Shown: in pieces, positions 1 to 7,763 of the stretch | Layout: every line of letters begins with the position of its first letter | Position numbering within the stretch: position 1 is the first letter of the stretch | NCBI GenBank assembly: GCA_040507005.1 | Contig: JBEVVS010000072.1 | Coordinates: forward strand, 1 to 64,000 | DNA length: 64,000 bases | From: Thiodiazotropha sp040507005 | GTDB taxonomy: Bacteria > Pseudomonadota > Gammaproteobacteria > Chromatiales > Chromatiaceae | Direction of reading: 5' to 3' | Translations under genes and position numbers: made by a program | Notes under the pieces: generated by a model | Databases searched by the model: none | Seen by the model: only the letters and a program-made list of their open reading frames with translations | What the model was told of the DNA's origin: nothing

Positions 1-1
1 G

Positions 2-145
2 AAAAGACGAAACAACAGACAACGCAATCCGTTGCACAACCATCCCCTGCTCAGCAAAGGTGGCGTGCATGAAAAAACCAACAAGGCCAAACGCCGCAGA
101 GAGAAACAGAATCTGCGTAAGGCGTGGTTTTCTCTGAGTGCATAG
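2..145 (+). CDS. C-terminal end of a small basic protein (partial)
   Basis: An open frame enters from the left edge and stops at 143-145, giving 47 residues with no start codon in the window. The piece is rich in Lys, Arg, Asn and Gln and holds the stretch KGGVHEKTNKAKRRREK, which looks like the basic tail of a small nucleic-acid-associated or ribosome-associated protein, but I do not recognise a family. The other two frames are closed earlier. It may be only the end of a longer gene. Function is unknown and the call rests on composition alone. Confidence 0.4.
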   Translation, partial: KRRNNRQRNPLHNHPLLSKGGVHEKTNKAKRRREKQNLRKAWFSLSA

Positions 146-457
146 GGTGTATTGAGAGAAGACCTCGCCGGCCTATTCCGGATAGCGAACTTTATGACCT
201 GGTTGGATATTGGCCAAGTGTCTTATGTGAAGAAAAAAATAAGACATATATGAACACCTCACCGAGTTCAAGGCTAAAACAGTAAATTAATGGTTTATGT
301 GGGAATGACTCACATATAACATGGTCTGTAGTTGAATAGTAGAAGGCAGATCAGTTAGGGTATGTAGTTGTTAGCACTGAGACATTTATCTATGCAGTTT
401 CACATGGCTGTCTCGATCATGTTCATCTACGGTGAATTGCAGGATTATAGGTGAAAT
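146..457. other. Non-coding AT-rich stretch
   Basis: No open frame of useful length on either strand. A short imperfect hairpin is visible around 293-319 (TTATGTG paired with CACATAA-like arm). The right end holds the ribosome binding site GGTGAA of the next gene at about 449-454. Nothing else is supported. Confidence 0.5.
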
Positions 458-748
458 ATGGAAAACAACTCCCGACATCAACTCTATAGATTATCTTTAA
501 TCGAAGTTTTAGTTGGCATTGTCTTTTTTATCATCTTATCGGTATCTGGTCTCTTTGGCCTATTCATCATGTACCTGACACCAATTCTGACATTTGCTTT
601 CATTTTGGCTTTTGTAGCAAAAGGCGAAAAGTACAAATGGAAACCTGTAGGGTGGATTGCTCTGGTTGTCGTTAATACAGTTTTGACATTTTATTTCAGT
701 TGGTACTTTTGGATTAATGACCCTATTAATCATTCCGCATGGCATTGA
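458..748 (+). CDS. Small hypothetical membrane protein
   Basis: A 96-residue protein that is mostly hydrophobic. Two or three membrane segments can be seen, at about residues 12-34 (IEVLVGIVFFIILSVSGLF), 36-53 and 64-85, with a short charged loop (KGEKYKWK) between the second and third. GGTGAA lies 3-8 bases before the ATG. No family is recognised. The gene stands alone in an AT-rich region, with codon use that leans to A/T compared with the housekeeping genes further right, which fits recent gain. Role unknown; an inner-membrane location is inferred from hydrophobicity only. Confidence 0.6.
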   Translation: MENNSRHQLYRLSLIEVLVGIVFFIILSVSGLFGLFIMYLTPILTFAFILAFVAKGEKYKWKPVGWIALVVVNTVLTFYFSWYFWINDPINHSAWH

Positions 749-1126
749 TATTAAATAAGACGCCCTCCCTTAAGTCACGCAACTGAAAATCCCCTCCCTG
801 ACTCTTATTCGACGGCTATCCATCATATATCGGTTGAATACAGCTCCATCTACAACAGAGTCAAAGCTTAGGCCCAGTCATAGCAGTCGAATTAATTAAG
901 TGTTTATTGCAAATCGATGGCTGTCCCAAGGACAGCATAGAGTATTTGCGAGATCATGTCATTCTAATGAGTTCGTTTATTTTTCTTTTTATTTCAATAA
1001 TCTATCGACACAGATACTGTATGATACAGAGTTGAATAAGACCTCCTTTCTTTACCTGTAAAACAGGATTGCAGTGTTGCATAATATTTCCCCGTGTATG
1101 CGTAAATGTTTGTGCCTTGATTTTTA
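749..1126. other. Non-coding AT-rich stretch
   Basis: No convincing gene. A perfect 13-base palindrome CTGTATGATACAG lies at 1017-1029, about 110 bases before the methyltransferase start, and could be an operator. Its half-site spacing is three bases shorter than a LexA box. Otherwise nothing is seen. Confidence 0.4.
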
Positions 1127-1141
1127 ATGGAGATTTCCAAT

Positions 1142-1963
1142 ATGTCTGACTTAGGAGCAAAAATTCTACTCGCGTTTGCGCCAAAAAACTCAATGGAGGC
1201 ATTTGGCGTACCCGATATGGCATTGCCACTCAGTCCAGATGACATCAAGAAGCTCCAATCAGAAAGACAGATAGAAAAAGAAACACCTGCAGAAGAGATA
1301 CTACGTAGCTACGACAATACTTTCCCCAATTTTCGCGCCATGCTTGAAAACAAATCCATTCTCGATTTTGGTTGTGGCACTGGCGACAGCACATTTGCAT
1401 TTGCTGAGGTGGCAAGCAAATCTGTGGGTTACGATATTGCCGGGCATAAGTTTGAAAAAAATGCAGAAAAAGCCAAGTCCAAAGGGTTGGCGGATAAAAT
1501 AGCCTTTACAACCAACCTTTCTGAAGAATACAAAGGGTCGTTTGATTATGTGATTTCAATGAACAGTTTCGAGCATTTCGCCGATCCTGAAAAAGAGCTC
1601 GACAATATGCTGAGCATTCTTAAACCAGATGGGAAAATACTGCTATCATTCGGGCCCCTTTGGTACTCCCCGTTCGGGGTGCACAATATGTTTTTCATAC
1701 GTATTCCCTGGGCCAACATCCTGTTCTCAAAGCAGTCCATTTTCAAAGCGCGGCAGTCGTTTATTGACGAAGTCATCACTGATTACAGCCAGTTGAGCCT
1801 GAATGAAATGAGTGTCAAGAAGTTCGAAGAGATTTTATCTCACCGTAGCATCAAAATGGATTATAAAAATTACAATTGCTCTTTTAATCTCAACTTTTTT
1901 ATGAACATTCCTCTACTGAGAGAGTTATTCATCAATCATATCACTTGTATAATCAAGCGATAA
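1142..1963 (+). CDS. Class I SAM-dependent methyltransferase
   Basis: A protein of 273 residues with a Rossmann-type methyltransferase core. The SAM-binding glycine loop DFGCGTGD is near residues 74-81, followed by an acidic strand end (GYDIAG) and the later motif IV region (FDYVISMNSFEHF) typical of the Methyltransf_11/25 families. The substrate cannot be named; the C-terminal third is family-unspecific. The ATG at 1142 is preferred to the one at 1127 because GGAG sits nine bases before it. It is a lone gene, AT-rich like its left neighbours, and convergent with the MFS permease. Such enzymes are common in surface glycan or small-molecule islands, but no such cluster is visible here. Confidence 0.75.
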   Translation: MSDLGAKILLAFAPKNSMEAFGVPDMALPLSPDDIKKLQSERQIEKETPAEEILRSYDNTFPNFRAMLENKSILDFGCGTGDSTFAFAEVASKSVGYDIAGHKFEKNAEKAKSKGLADKIAFTTNLSEEYKGSFDYVISMNSFEHFADPEKELDNMLSILKPDGKILLSFGPLWYSPFGVHNMFFIRIPWANILFSKQSIFKARQSFIDEVITDYSQLSLNEMSVKKFEEILSHRSIKMDYKNYNCSFNLNFFMNIPLLRELFINHITCIIKR

Positions 1964-2063
1964 GACAACATATAGGTAATGATGGCGAACGCCAGCAATC
2001 CACTGATGAGCTTGGATACCATAAGGGCCGGTGACAAGCAGCAGTAGAGGACTGTCCGTCGAC

Positions 2064-3398
2064 TTAACCGCGGTCGGTCTTCCGCCTTCGCCAACCTTCA
2101 GGGGGTTCCGGTCTGGTGCTTAACGCCATGATTATCGCACCCACGAGACAGGCCGCCCCTGCAATGACAAACGGTGTCATCCAGATCACCGGATAGGTCA
2201 CCCCCTGTGCGGCATCCTTGAAATAGCCCGCCAATAGCGGGCCCGCGATCCCGGCAATGCCGTATGAGGTGAAAACCCATCCGTAGTTGCTGCCCACATT
2301 GCGATTGCCGAAGAAGTCTGCGGTGGCTGCTGGAAACAGGGCGAAATTGCCGCCGAAGTTGAATCCGATCAGGGCGGCGGCGACGATGAAGCCATTGACC
2401 AGGCCGAATGCGATGAATACATGGTAGATCATCAGCATAATCACACCCTGCAGTGCGGCCATCAGGATGATCGCCACCTTGCGGCCGATGCGATCGGAGA
2501 TGCTGCCCCAGGCGATGCGGCCGATGCCGTTGAAAATGGCGTACCAGGCCATGGCCGTGCCGGTGATGATACCCGCGTCGGCGATACCGCGATGCTGCAG
2601 GGCGTCGATGCCGAACAACTTGATGCAGTAGATCACCATCAGGCCAGCCAGGGCGCTGAACATGAAGACTGACCACAACATATAGAACTGACGTGTATGC
2701 AACATTTGGGATGCACTGAACTCCACTGCGCCATGGCTTTGACGACTATTGGCATCAGGGGGATTCCAACCGGCCGGGCGGTATCCCTCGGGAGGATTTA
2801 TCATGACGCTGCTGCCCAAAAGTACGAGGATGGCGAATGCGATACCGTAGATAAAGAAGACGCTCTGCACCCCGGGCAGGCCAAACAGATTGGTGGTGTT
2901 GAGCAAGCCGCCAAACCAGGAGCCGGCCAGCTTGACCCAGATGGTGGCACCGAAGCCGAACCCGGCTACCGCGAGCCCGGTGATCAGCCCTTTCTTGTCG
3001 GGAAACCACTTCACGCCGACCGCGATGGGCACCACATAGCCGAGACCTATGCCCGCACCGCCGATCAGACCGATGAAGATCAGTTGAGCCCAGAAACTGC
3101 CACCGAACAGCCCGCCAAGGATATATCCCGCACCCAACAGCAGGCCGCCTGAGACCGCTAGCATGCGCGGTCCGATCTTCGGCAGCCAGCGCCCCGCCAA
3201 AACCATGACAATGGCGAAAGTGGCGAGCCCTGCCGAGAAGACCCAGGCGGTCTCACTGGCGCTGAAGGCATAAGGGCCCGCGGGATCGGTAAGCAGAGCG
3301 GTGAATACCGACCAGGCATAGATCGCACCGAGGGCGAGCTGAATCAGTACGGCGCCGACTACCACAAGCCAGCGATTGAAAGGTGGTCGTTTGTCCAT
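2064..3398 (-). CDS. OFA-family MFS transporter (oxalate/formate antiporter type)
   Basis: A 444-residue inner-membrane permease with twelve hydrophobic segments. The N-terminus NRWLVVVGAVLIQLALGAIY followed by AWSVF is the signature start of the oxalate:formate antiporter (OFA) group of the major facilitator superfamily, and a second MFS half begins near residue 235. The family exchanges small carboxylates; in many bacteria members near this sequence carry unknown monocarboxylates, so the substrate is not assigned. The gene is monocistronic, facing the methyltransferase, and shares a 230-base AT-rich divergent region with a small Cys-containing protein. Confidence 0.8.
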   Translation of the reverse strand: MDKRPPFNRWLVVVGAVLIQLALGAIYAWSVFTALLTDPAGPYAFSASETAWVFSAGLATFAIVMVLAGRWLPKIGPRMLAVSGGLLLGAGYILGGLFGGSFWAQLIFIGLIGGAGIGLGYVVPIAVGVKWFPDKKGLITGLAVAGFGFGATIWVKLAGSWFGGLLNTTNLFGLPGVQSVFFIYGIAFAILVLLGSSVMINPPEGYRPAGWNPPDANSRQSHGAVEFSASQMLHTRQFYMLWSVFMFSALAGLMVIYCIKLFGIDALQHRGIADAGIITGTAMAWYAIFNGIGRIAWGSISDRIGRKVAIILMAALQGVIMLMIYHVFIAFGLVNGFIVAAALIGFNFGGNFALFPAATADFFGNRNVGSNYGWVFTSYGIAGIAGPLLAGYFKDAAQGVTYPVIWMTPFVIAGAACLVGAIIMALSTRPEPPEGWRRRKTDRG

Positions 3399-3587
3399 TG
3401 GCGGGACTCCGGATGGGTATAAACAAGAGACTTATTCTTATTTTCAATTATAGTTTTTTGCTTCGAATCCGCGCCCAAAGGGTTCAATTAATCTGTCGCT
3501 CATAAACCGCAATAGCGAAGCCAATAGTAGTTTTTATAATACACTTCGGTAATTTGTCACAATTTTACCAATTTTCTGACATATTAG

Positions 3588-3637
3588 GTTGTAATTCGTT
3601 GTAATTATGCTATTTTTTTAGTTGTAAATATGCAACT
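3588..3637 (+). promoter_or_regulatory. GTTGTAA repeats before the small Cys protein (candidate operator)
   Basis: GTTGTAATT occurs at 3588-3596 and 3598-3606 (ten-base period, about one helical turn) and GTTGTAAAT again at 3621-3629, the last forming the imperfect palindrome GTTGTAAATATGCAAC with the bases that follow. The regular spacing in a divergent intergenic region suggests a regulator binding site. The factor is unknown. Confidence 0.35.
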
Positions 3638-3854
3638 AACCGAGACAACCGAAATGACCGGCCTCTACAAATCGAAAATCTGCCAGGAATGCCCTCACCT
3701 GGTTATCAGCGGAACGGCCTGTGACTGGCAGCCACATGAATGCCCGATCCAGAAAGAGAAGATGCAACGTCAGAAAAAGACCCGGGCGAAAGCGTTTTTT
3801 CTGACCAATCTGTTGATTGCTGACGATTTTGACGCAGTACGCAGCAGCAACTGA
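3630..3854 (+). CDS. Small cysteine-containing hypothetical protein
   Basis: A 74-residue soluble protein with CQEC at about residues 18-21, a later single Cys and a C-P pair (four cysteines in total, CxxC-x9-C-x5-C), which could bind a metal such as zinc or an iron-sulfur cluster. A basic stretch (QKEKMQRQKKTRAK) follows. The ATG at 3654, with GAGA upstream, is an alternative start; in that case the GTTGTAA repeats would be wholly upstream. No family is recognised. It stands alone opposite the OFA permease. Confidence 0.5.
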   Translation: MQLTETTEMTGLYKSKICQECPHLVISGTACDWQPHECPIQKEKMQRQKKTRAKAFFLTNLLIADDFDAVRSSN

Positions 3855-4013
3855 TAGCATCTCAGGATAAGCGGCAGCAACCGGGACACCCAGCCAAATC
3901 CCATCGAATGGGTTGGATGGGATCTCGGTGTGCTGTGATTGTGCACCTCTGTACATTCCATCATGCCTGAAAGCCGTGAACTCCCAGGCTTAAATCCATC
4001 ACACTTGCCAACA

Positions 4014-4045
4014 TAAAAAAACCCATCCTCGATTGAGGATGGGTT
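4014..4045 (-). terminator. Rho-independent terminator of the decahaem cytochrome gene
   Basis: An 11-base-pair perfect stem (AACCCATCCTC / GAGGATGGGTT) with a four-base loop, followed on the minus strand by a run of six T. It lies 45 bases after the cytochrome stop codon. Confidence 0.85.
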
Positions 4046-4089
4046 AAAAAGCCTTTTGCAGCATCCCTGCTATTCAGGCCATCGCACAC

Positions 4090-6471
4090 TCAGTCGTCGA
4101 TAAAGTTGGCTATGTTTCCATTCAAGCCACGTTCCGGTCGGCTGAAGTCATGGCAGGTCGAGCAGTCTATGCCTTTATCCTTGACATGCTTTTCATGAAC
4201 CTTGGCAAAACTCATACTGCCTTTGTTTTCGTGGCACTGGGTACATACTTCAGCTTCGCTTCCTTTCAGGCCGTAGCCCAGATCATTCGCCAGATCCATG
4301 CGCAGCGGTCCGCCATTCAGGCTGTCATGGCATGCGCCGCACTCAAGTGCTGCCGATGAGTCTTCGACCCCATGGTTGAGGGTTTGAAAGGTATGGATCT
4401 GCTTCACGGTGTAGCTGTCACCGCTTCTGCCGGTCTGCTCCAGGGCGCTCTGCACCGCGGTATCGAAACTGCCGGTGCGGAAGAACTCGAAGGTGGAATG
4501 AGCGATCAAACTGTTGCTCGCGTCATGGACCGCTGACTTGGAGGTGTGTTCCTTCATGGGATAGATCTTGGCATTTTGCGTGTTCACCCAACCATTGGGC
4601 AGACCCAGGGTGATGGCCTCGCTGCCGTCCTGCAGCACCTTGATCGGGTAGTCAGCCAGGTCCTCACCCAGCACATAGACCTGACTGGTGCCGTCGAACC
4701 ATTGATAAGTCGGCGTCAGGTTCGATGCCTTGTCCTCTCTCGGCAGCCAACCGCCACGACCGTTGCAGGCCGCACCCGAGAAGTGAGGATCTTCCCAGTC
4801 CCGATTGGTCTCGGTCTCCACACCCTTGGCATAGGTTGGAATGTGGCAGGTCTGACAGGCAACCCGGGCGGCATGTTTGTCACGGCTGCTGCCGACACGA
4901 TTGCTGTAGTCACCATGGGGCTGATCGTGGCAGCTCTCACAGGTGAAGTGCTCGGGCACGTCATTGGGCCTGAGATCGAGACCGCGTCCCTTCAGCCGGT
5001 GTCCGCCCGCGTCGTGACAATCGGCACAAGTGAGATTCTCCCCAGCTGAACTCATATGGATATCGATCTGCGGACTAGGATCGATCAATGCCGATGAGAT
5101 ATCGCCCCGCTTGGTGCCATCGCCACCACCTGCTTTTGCATGACAGTTGAGGCAGGACTTTCTGGTGGTCGCATGTACCGACTGGGCGGCACTTACACGA
5201 TCCTGCATCATGGGTGATCCGCCAAGTTGCACCAGATTACTGTTCAGATCCGCAGGCTCGAAGAGAAAATCGAGTGTCTCTCGATCAACCACGGGAACCC
5301 CTTGCGACCCGGTGCGCAGGATCGGCTCAAGAGTCGGATCGGGGTTACCGTCCGTGTCAGCCGAAACGATCTCCAGAGGTTCGAACTCACCGGTCGGGAA
5401 TCGCTTGTAACTGTCCTGATGGCACATCAGGCAGTCGATATTACTCAGCTCCGCATTTCTTTCAGTCTCATCCAGGGGAAGCGTCGAATTTGGGAATCGA
5501 CCATTGCCCACATGACAGCCCGCACAGGTAAAGCGTGGCGAGTTTTCGTGGGATCCGCAGTAGGTATTGATGCCGATGGCGCCATCACCCCGCTCACCGG
5601 CACGGGCCAGGCCGTTGCCGCTGAAGGGTGTGACATCGTTGGTCAGGTTGATGGTGTCCCCGGACTGTTGATAGTGGACCGAGCCATGCATCGCCACGGC
5701 CTCGTCTTCGTGACAGCTGATGCAGGTTGAGGGGCCTTCATAGACTGTGATGCCGGCATGCGCTTCCGCCGCCGTCGTAGGCGGTTCGGTAGGCGGAGGA
5801 GGCTCTGCGGATGCTGCATGTATGCTAACCACGACACTATCAAGTTCACTTTCTTCACCCTGATCATCGAGGACCACAAGGGAGAAATCATGGGTGCCCT
5901 CGCCAAGATTGATGCTAGGAGAAACCACATCATCAGGATCAGGTGAGCCAGACCAGACAAAGTTGACTACTGATCCATCAGCATCAGATGAACCACTGCC
6001 ATCCAGGGTAACTGTCATGCTGGTTTGCCCTGCTTCCAACACATGAGCCTTGTCGACACCTGCATTTGCAGTAGGAACTTTATTCACAGGTGCAGGCGGT
6101 GGTTCGGCTGTAGCCATTGGAAAGCATCCATCCGGTCTCTGTTCAGTTTCGTTACTGATGACGTCCTGCTCCAGCACTTGGGTTGTATCTTTGTTGATGA
6201 CCCTGATCCTGCAAGGTAGAGGATCAGGTGATCTGCGCCTAATCTTCAGGGTTTCCTTTCTCAATTTAGAGTCGGCAAATACCTGCGATGCATCAAAAGC
6301 GTTTTCCACAAGGATTCTTTGGCCCTCGGGGGCTTTGACCACCACAATGAGGAGTGATTTTTCTACCTTCCATAGCGCCTTTTCTATCTTAAAGTCTGCA
6401 CCAGTCGCAGTACCGCTTATCAACAGGCTGAGAGCTACAATTAAGAGCAACTGCAAGGATAGTTTTTTCAT
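4090..6471 (-). CDS. Secreted decahaem c-type cytochrome with a PKD-like domain
   Basis: A 793-residue protein with an N-terminal signal peptide (about residues 1-24). A PKD-like Ig fold follows at about 135-215 (ANAGVD, DGSGSSDADG), then a Pro/Thr-rich linker. Ten CXXCH haem-binding motifs lie between about residues 250 and 775: CISCH, CAGCH, CLMCH, CLNCH, CADCH, CESCH, CQTCH, CGACH, CTQCH and CSTCH. The protein should be matured in the periplasm by the cytochrome c system and carry electrons to or from an outside or periplasmic partner. The spread of motifs recalls octahaem tetrathionate reductase-like enzymes, but no enzyme can be assigned. It is monocistronic with its own terminator. No porin, NapC-type or OmcA/MtrC-like partner gene lies beside it. 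Confidence 0.85.
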   Translation of the reverse strand: MKKLSLQLLLIVALSLLISGTATGADFKIEKALWKVEKSLLIVVVKAPEGQRILVENAFDASQVFADSKLRKETLKIRRRSPDPLPCRIRVINKDTTQVLEQDVISNETEQRPDGCFPMATAEPPPAPVNKVPTANAGVDKAHVLEAGQTSMTVTLDGSGSSDADGSVVNFVWSGSPDPDDVVSPSINLGEGTHDFSLVVLDDQGEESELDSVVVSIHAASAEPPPPTEPPTTAAEAHAGITVYEGPSTCISCHEDEAVAMHGSVHYQQSGDTINLTNDVTPFSGNGLARAGERGDGAIGINTYCGSHENSPRFTCAGCHVGNGRFPNSTLPLDETERNAELSNIDCLMCHQDSYKRFPTGEFEPLEIVSADTDGNPDPTLEPILRTGSQGVPVVDRETLDFLFEPADLNSNLVQLGGSPMMQDRVSAAQSVHATTRKSCLNCHAKAGGGDGTKRGDISSALIDPSPQIDIHMSSAGENLTCADCHDAGGHRLKGRGLDLRPNDVPEHFTCESCHDQPHGDYSNRVGSSRDKHAARVACQTCHIPTYAKGVETETNRDWEDPHFSGAACNGRGGWLPREDKASNLTPTYQWFDGTSQVYVLGEDLADYPIKVLQDGSEAITLGLPNGWVNTQNAKIYPMKEHTSKSAVHDASNSLIAHSTFEFFRTGSFDTAVQSALEQTGRSGDSYTVKQIHTFQTLNHGVEDSSAALECGACHDSLNGGPLRMDLANDLGYGLKGSEAEVCTQCHENKGSMSFAKVHEKHVKDKGIDCSTCHDFSRPERGLNGNIANFIDD

Positions 6472-6876
6472 TGTTTCACACCCCGACCAAATTCAACTTA
6501 AAGCGCAATATCCGCTTATCGGAATACAAACCCGTTTGAGTCATTTTCGTAACCGCCCAACCTCCCATTAAGGGATAAGCCTTCAAAACGATTTGTATAA
6601 AAAAAAGACTATGCCGCAGGGCCGATGAAATCTGTGAGTCGGTCGCTCCATTGGCTTATTAGAATGTTACGGATATCTTTTTTGGGAATTTGTTCACAAA
6701 TTCTGCCTCTCGGTTCATAGGAGAGGATTTTTTATGATCTGGGTCTTTGTTTAGGAATTTTATTCTTACTTAAGCGCGGACAAATCGTCGAGCTGAATAC
6801 ATCAACTGTTCAATTTCCGACTCCAGTGCTACTCGGTGCAGGTAGGCGGTGGACTATAAGGCGATTGGTTGGTGCG
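6472..6876. other. Non-coding region between cytochrome and exoprotein genes
   Basis: Holds the upstream region of the cytochrome gene and the downstream region of the CTERM protein gene. No open frame is convincing. Two structures are visible: an 18-base palindrome at 6686-6703 and a short plus-strand stem-loop at 6706-6726 (CCTCTC / GAGAGG) followed by ATTTTTT, which resembles a weak terminator although no plus-strand gene lies upstream. Confidence 0.45.
6686..6703. promoter_or_regulatory. Palindrome upstream of the cytochrome gene (candidate operator)
   Basis: GAATTTGT-TC-ACAAATTC, perfect eight-base arms with a two-base centre, about 215 bases before the cytochrome start. The symmetry suits a dimeric regulator; no known consensus is matched. 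Confidence 0.3.
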
Positions 6877-7551
6877 TCACACCTTGTTATGCCGATAGCT
6901 CAATCCAAGCAGTCCAAGCAGCGCAGAACCGAAGAGCCAAACCGCCGCCGGAATCGGCACCACAGCTATCGTCCCCGACCCATTCATTTGAGCCGTAATG
7001 TTGCCTTCACTGTTTCTGAAGCGAATGACAAAATTCAGGGCCGGGCTTGGCGGTGTATCCAGAAGATCCCCGGATGGGAGATCTGTGCCATAGGGTGGGA
7101 ATGTTGTCAGACCCACGAAGTCCGGTGAGAGACCATCCAGATTTCCAAAAAAACCTGCATTGTAGTACATAGCATCCGAAGTAAATCCGCTTAGATCCTG
7201 ATAAACCTTGATGTGACTCGTCTCCCCGGGACTTAGAACCGAATCAGCAACATTCGGTCCGCTGAAGCTTGAGCTGCCTATTACGAAATTTAAGGAGTGG
7301 ATAGCGTTCGAATATGTGGTCATGGCGTAGTTGTTCGGGATAGTCACTAGGGTGCCAGGGGTAGTGTTTTCAAAGACCATGGTGCCGCTGAAGGCGTCAC
7401 CGATCCCAATCGAAGTAATTGTGTCGGTTGGGTAATAATTTGACACACTATTGATGGTGCCGGAAAAACCCCAGCTGACAAGCGCCGCATGAACCGGGAA
7501 TGAAAAAATAGTCAAAATGACCAACGGAGCCAGTCCTGGTAATTTCTTCAT
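6877..7551 (-). CDS. Exported protein with VPLPA/PEP-CTERM sorting signal
   Basis: A 224-residue protein with a signal peptide (about residues 1-22) and a C-terminal sorting module near 196-224: a short Pro motif (VVPIPAA), a hydrophobic helix (VWLFGSALLGLLGL) and a basic tail (YRHNKV). This is the layout recognised by exosortase, which removes the tail and releases or anchors the protein at the cell surface, usually together with exopolysaccharide. The middle is a beta-rich region without a known enzyme motif. No exosortase gene is in the window. It is a monocistron; ORFs on other frames here are shadows. Confidence 0.75.
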   Translation of the reverse strand: MKKLPGLAPLVILTIFSFPVHAALVSWGFSGTINSVSNYYPTDTITSIGIGDAFSGTMVFENTTPGTLVTIPNNYAMTTYSNAIHSLNFVIGSSSFSGPNVADSVLSPGETSHIKVYQDLSGFTSDAMYYNAGFFGNLDGLSPDFVGLTTFPPYGTDLPSGDLLDTPPSPALNFVIRFRNSEGNITAQMNGSGTIAVVPIPAAVWLFGSALLGLLGLSYRHNKV

Positions 7552-7631
7552 GAAATCTCTCCCATCTTTTTCCTAACCCTGTGGCAAGTCCTAAATCCAC
7601 TGCTATTTCGCAAGCTATTAAAATGAGATCA

Positions 7632-7665
7632 ACTGGGCAATGGGTATTTCTACCCAATTGCCAGT
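7632..7665. promoter_or_regulatory. 15-base inverted repeat upstream of the CTERM gene
   Basis: ACTGGGCAATGGGTA and the reverse complement of TACCCAATTGCCAGT match except for a one-base shift in the middle, with a five-base gap. It lies about 80 bases before the CTERM gene start and may be an operator or a leader hairpin. Confidence 0.35.
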
Positions 7666-7709
7666 TCGGGCATACCCGGTCTCATGATGAATATGGGAAT
7701 TAAAATATG

Positions 7710-7737
7710 AAAAAATATGGGGCACCCATGATGTGCC
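7710..7737 (-). terminator. Terminator after the 432-residue secreted protein gene
   Basis: On the minus strand GGCAC and GTGCC pair around a seven-base loop, followed after five bases by ATTTTTT. It lies about 27 bases past the stop codon at 7764. Confidence 0.5.
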
Positions 7738-7763
7738 TGCAAACTCAATCAGCCGATTGACAT

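Noticed and set aside
1017..1029. LexA (SOS) box CTGT-N5-ACAG
   Set aside because: The spacing between the half-sites is five bases, while a gammaproteobacterial LexA box needs eight.
4090..6571. Plus-strand open frames across the cytochrome gene
   Set aside because: They are antisense shadows with unusual composition; the minus-strand frame has ten haem motifs and a signal peptide.
6706..6732. Plus-strand terminator of an antisense or small RNA before the cytochrome gene
   Set aside because: Only a six-base stem, and no plus-strand promoter or conserved RNA could be supported upstream.
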